Positions 60,515 through 64,000 of a stretch of DNA of 64,000 bases are shown here, one piece after another. The DNA lies in the NCBI GenBank assembly GCA_012932295.1, contig JAAONU010000019.1:29427913-29491912 (forward strand), written 5' to 3'. The DNA is from Cyclina sinensis (Eukaryota; Mollusca; Bivalvia; Venerida; Veneridae). A model generated the notes under the pieces. That model was not told where the DNA came from. It was given only the letters and a program-made list of their open reading frames with translations, and made no database searches. How positions within the stretch are numbered: position 1 is the first letter of the stretch; every line of letters starts with the position of its first letter. The position numbers were made by a program, and so were the translations under genes.

Positions 60515-61290
60515 GAAACTAGGGCTATTATTGACTATGATTAATACCCCCACAATACTGCCTTGTCAGAGCCAAAAGGGGAAAATATTAATTAAGAACT
60601 AAATAAATAAGATAGAGTTATAGGTCTTGCATACCACACTTACACACAAAATCTATCAAAAAAGACTTAAATACTCTTAGAATAATTACACTTTTGCCTG
60701 GAAGTTGTAAGGAAAACATTGCCTCAATATACATATCAGTAGTGACCTTGACCTTTGAGACAGGGACCAGGATTTTATACATAACAAATATTTGTGTTAA
60801 GATACCACAAAATAACATCATACATGACAAAGTTAGAGAGTGGACACAACTGTGACTGTATATTTATTTATAAAAACAGATACATGTATATGTACTGTTA
60901 CACTTTTTTACTGCAAAGTATGATCCTGACTCTTCACACAGATACCTGGAGTTTATGCATAACTAATCATATGGGCAACAAAAGTGCTCTATTATTTTAA
61001 AATCCCTTGATGCATGCTGACCAGAAAATATCTCCAAGTGTAACCTTGACCTTTGAGGCAGGCATCTGGAGTTTAATGTGGCACATCATACACAAATAAT
61101 GATGATTTTTAAGTCTGACCTTGACACTGAGGTAAGCAGCTGAGACATGGTCTCAATGTGGTTAACATTTATGCCATTTATCTCAAAATCCCTCCAAGAA
61201 TGACTAAATTATAGCCTGGACAAGAAGTGGACCGACTGACTGACTTGGTAATTCCTATGCACCCCTTCAAACTTCATTTACTGGGGCATA
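60515..61290 (+). mobile_element. Family T repeat, copy 2
   Basis: ACTAGGGCTATTATTGACTA, TAATACCCCCACAATACTGC, AGCCAAAAGGGGAAAATAT, GTGACCTTGACCTTTGAG, CTCAATGTGGTTAACATTTA, CCTGGACAAGAAGTGGACC and CACCCCTTCAAACTTCATTT match 54945-55500 in order, with extra internal units. Confidence 0.75.
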
Positions 61291-61655
61291 AATTGGAAAG
61301 ACTGATTTTTCTGTTCACATTGGGGTACATGAAAGTAGGAATTTCAAACTGATCTGTGCATAAAGTAATACAAATGTGATAAGATATGACAATATTCTAA
61401 TAATTTTAAAATGCTTTCTGCACTACCAATGTGTGCTTTTTACTGACAGTAACCATATTTGCATGGCTATAAGCAAAAATTCTTCAAACGCCATAAAAAG
61501 TTCCAAACTTTAAAAAAAAGTACTAGTCAATCTTTGCAAAGATGCTGAAGAAATGTGCAATTTAAACTTGAAGGAATAGTTAATTAAAAAACACAGATGT
61601 ACAGCTACTATCATTATTAACCTTCAACATGGTTAAAATAATAAGTTGGACATAC

Positions 61656-61776
61656 TTTCTTCATGGAAAACTCAAACAATTGATCCCTTGTTTTAAAGAT
61701 GTACACCTTGGCTTCCAGGCCATGTTCACTGTGTGTATTTAGTTCAAATATATCAATCTCTCCTCCAAAGAGCAGA
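61656..61776 (-). CDS. Internal exon of an unidentified gene
   Basis: The acceptor GAATAG and donor AAGAAA/GTATGT enclose 121 nt: one base, then 40 open codons, ending in phase 0. It reads LLFGGEIDIFELNTHSEHG and then LEAKVYIFKTRDQL, FEFSMKK. The alternating hydrophobic strands (EIDIFEL, AKVYIF, LFEF) suggest a beta-rich fold such as a propeller or PH-like domain, but I recognise no specific family. Codon use and composition are the most gene-like in the right half of the window. The polypyrimidine tract is weak, and GATTAG seven bases upstream is an alternative acceptor. Confidence 0.58.
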
Positions 61777-62024
61777 CTATTCTAATCTTTTGCATCATAA
61801 ATTCAAAACTATAACTCTACAAATCACCTACTTTATGAGAAAAAATGACATAGTTTTCAAAATACTGCAAATTTTTTTCTATCAAAGATTAACTTTATTG
61901 CCATGAAGGTTCCAATAAATATCTACAACTACAGCCTAAAACATTAGTCTGGCAAGAAACTAAGGGATGCTTCTAGAATTTATTTGAGACAAATCTATAA
62001 ATGATATAGACATGCTATAAATGA

Positions 62025-62385
62025 GCTGAATTGTGATAGGTTGAACAAAACAACTAAACAGGTAAAGCCATGCTATAAATGAGCTGAATAGTGACAGGTT
62101 GAACAAAACAACTAAACAGGTAAAGACATGCTATAAATGAGCTGAATTGTGATAGGTTGAACAAAACAATAGGTTGAACAAAACAACTAAACAGGTAAAG
62201 ACATGCTATAAATGAGCTGAATTGTGATAGGTTGAACAAAACAACTAAACAGGTAAAGCCATGCTATAAATGAGCTGAATTGTGATAGGTTGAACAAAAC
62301 AACTAAACAGGTAAAGCCATGCTATAAATGAGCTGAATAGTGACAGGTTGAACAAAACAACTAAATAGGTAAAGCCATGCTATCT
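62025..62385. repeat. 58-bp minisatellite, about 6 units
   Basis: AGGTTGAACAAAACAACTAA, ACAGGTAAAG-CATGCTATAA and ATGAGCTGAAT-GTGAT recur with few changes. One short unit (AATAGGTTGAACAAAACAA) is at 62167. The array lies between two candidate exons and stops about 13 bp short of the second. Confidence 0.93.
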
Positions 62386-62397
62386 TATAGAAAATAC

Positions 62398-62437
62398 CTG
62401 AGAATACAAATTTCACAAGAAAGGACTGTCGAGCTTC
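62398..62437 (-). CDS. Candidate 40-nt exon of the same unidentified gene
   Basis: A strong acceptor (CTTTTTCTCTTTATCTCC then GATCAACAG) and donor TCTCAG/GTATTT bound 40 nt. In the frame that joins the next exon (phase 1 in, phase 2 out) it reads SSTVLSCEICIL, then S and LLFGGEID across the junction. Another frame (EARQSFLVKFVFS) is also open but cannot join the exon at 61776. Confidence 0.45.
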
Positions 62438-62484
62438 CTGTTGATCCAAAAAGGAGATAAAGAGAAAAAGCAATAGTTTTACAT

Positions 62485-62560
62485 AGTTTAAACTTATTCA
62501 TTTTACATGGATTGGGAAGCAAGTTCTTGCAACTTATATTAATCCCTCTTCATCACTGCT
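62485..62560. repeat. SINE-body fragment
   Basis: AAACTTATTCATTTTACATG, GATTGGGAAGCAAGTTCTTG and CTTATATTAATCCCT match the region next to the tRNA-like head at 14725-14800. Confidence 0.55.
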
Positions 62561-62739
62561 TCCTTGAAAAACAAAAGACAGGAAACCCTTTGGATCTGCC
62601 CTTCTTACACTTTCCTATTTCATGACAATTCACCTTGGAGACTGCTTTAACATTTAGTCATGAACAAGAAATTATCTGATATTTATAATTCTAAAGCTGG
62701 CTTCTTTGTCATGACAGAAACACATGTAAACATCTATAT

Positions 62740-62890
62740 AAGGATGGACTGTGTTTTTTTGCTGCCTCAAAATTCAATTACAAAGTCCTGATAGACACAT
62801 TTATTTAATCATCTTCCAACATAATATAACTGAATTTCCAACAATATTCACAGCACATGCAATAACAGAATATGGCAACATAAAAGATTT
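62740..62890. repeat. Dispersed repeat copy 2 (pair with 46970-47165)
   Basis: See the order of shared blocks listed for the first copy. This copy continues with ATATGGCAACATAAAAG. Confidence 0.75.
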
Positions 62891-63470
62891 TCATAGAGGT
62901 GTTAACTCAATTGCATGAGACTAAGGCCAGAGTTTAGAAACCAGTCCTTTTAGAAATGCTTCTAACTGATTGACTGTTTCATCATGATTATAGTTGTAAC
63001 AGTTGTATTTGAAATAAATAAACTGACCCAACTGCAAAATGTTGTTAAATCATACTTCTATGCTTATTTACTGCTGCTCAGGACTTCAAATACCTAGATA
63101 GCTTACAGTAACTTGAATCAGAATAAGTGAGGTCAATTGTACAAGTAACCTATATTACAGTAGTCTTCAGCACCAGCATTCAAGTAACTTTAATGTGCCT
63201 TCTTTGAAGATTAGTTCCCAGTTACTATGTATGATTCCTACTCATTCTGCCTGAGTCTCTAACCTTTGAACTCCTGATCTGAAAGTGCCCATGGAAACCT
63301 TAGCCTGTAAGTCTAAGAGACAGTTTAATATTATGTTTTATTTTCAAACACAGTCACTTTACCTAAACATCATATAATACCTCTCATATCGGAAATTCTC
63401 TCTGGCAGACACATTTCCAACTTTCTGTGTCATAATTGCAAATAAATGCAAAATCACCTTCTTTGTGAAA
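62891..63470. other. Unannotated stretch
   Basis: No exon with paired sites stands out. A 39-nt minus segment ending TTTAG/GTAAAG (63400-63363) has one open frame (ENFRYERYYMMF) but does not join in phase to the exon at 62437. Confidence 0.35.
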
Positions 63471-63479
63471 ATAAATGCT

Positions 63480-63815
63480 ATTATGGTGGCTGATTTCCGC
63501 CATTTCATGTTTTCGTGTCTTTGCCCGAAAACGCAAAAGGCAAAATAACGAAAATTAGGCATGATTTCATTATTCGGGGCCAAGACACGAAATATGTCAG
63601 GCGAAATAACAAAATTTAAACAAGCGAAGAGATAAAAGTTTTGTCTTAGAAGTTTTCGTGTCCAAAATCTTTCTTGTTGGCGTCCTTTGTTTGTCGTGTC
63701 TTCGCCCCGAAACACGAAAGGCAAACTTACAAAAATGTGGCAGATTTCGTGTTGTCGTGTTTTCGCCCCGGAAGGCAACAGGCAAAAAAACAACCCTTCG
63801 GGTTTCGCCTTCCGG
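63480..63815. repeat. CpG-rich CGAAA/TTTCG repeat
   Basis: TTTTCGTGTCTTTGCCCGAA, GTCGTGTCTTCGCCCCGAAA, GTCGTGTTTTCGCCCCGGAA and complements such as ACACGAAAGGCAAA are scattered on both strands, making the region internally inverted. CpG is far commoner than elsewhere in the window. The 202-codon minus frame at 63967-63359 comes from this repeat plus flank and has no domain. Confidence 0.75.
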
Positions 63816-64000
63816 TAGGCATGCGTAGAACGATTACACACATGTATATAAAGTACATGCATGCAACTCCAAATCATGTGAATTAAAATATCAATTTTAT
63901 AACTCAAAAGGATATTATCAGCATATGTACTCTGCTGTAGCAAAATAAAGTTTTCCTCACCTGGCAATGTTTATATTTCATGCAAGTATGCACATGTGTT

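Noticed and set aside
63363..63400. Short exon ENFRYERYYMMF before GTAAAG
   Set aside because: Its phase gives a stop when joined to the next good exon (62437-62398), and it lies next to a repeat.
63359..63967. 202-codon minus-strand frame
   Set aside because: It covers a CpG-rich inverted repeat and flank, and the translation has no domain or consistent composition.

Overview
The window is AT-rich animal nuclear DNA, most likely from a bivalve mollusc (inference). Coding sequence is a few percent of it and sits in small exons separated by introns of about 2 kb or more. The rest is intron or intergenic DNA full of minisatellites and dispersed elements. Those elements carry phrases typical of bivalve repeats, such as runs of GACCTTGACCTTTGACC and CTTGGTAGAGGTCCACTAGA, and tracts of GACGGACGGACA.

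Positions 1-12800 hold the 5' half of a calcium/calmodulin-dependent protein kinase kinase gene (CaMKK) on the minus strand. Five phase-compatible exons (10675-9823, 8021-7968, 5169-5118, 2259-2098, 81-60) encode a Ser/Pro-rich N-terminus, the glycine loop, the ATP-binding AMK lysine, a shortened Arg/Pro insert, the alpha-C REIAIL segment and the start of the hinge strand. One exon is only 22 nt. A likely first coding exon of 7 codons lies at 12778-12756. The catalytic loop and the autoinhibitory/calmodulin-binding tail lie off the left edge.

Positions 13000-41000: mostly non-coding, with several short minus-strand segments that look like exons of an unidentified gene (39565-39515, 37267-37196, 36752-36706, 19532-19434). 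A decayed retrotransposon reverse transcriptase lies at 17684-18290. Large repeats are the 21428-22290, 22594-24880 and 37716-39050 elements and the 32206-34195 twin arrays.

Positions 40900-64000: a probable terminal exon with stop (41015-40926) and two good exons (62437-62398, 61776-61656) suggest a second unidentified minus-strand gene. Between them lie a 29-bp array, a 43-bp array, a very regular 2.9-kb array of 33 bp, a poly-G/poly-A tract, and a mosaic of nested repeat elements.

The most interesting theme is structural. At least six unrelated-looking repeat families share one plan: tandem units of about 145-165 bp, a GACN microsatellite, a short terminal hairpin, and a GCATAA or GAGCTAA end. 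This is how I remember bivalve pearl-like (Helentron-type, non-autonomous) elements. All long open reading frames other than the CaMKK exon fall in repeats or look like chance.
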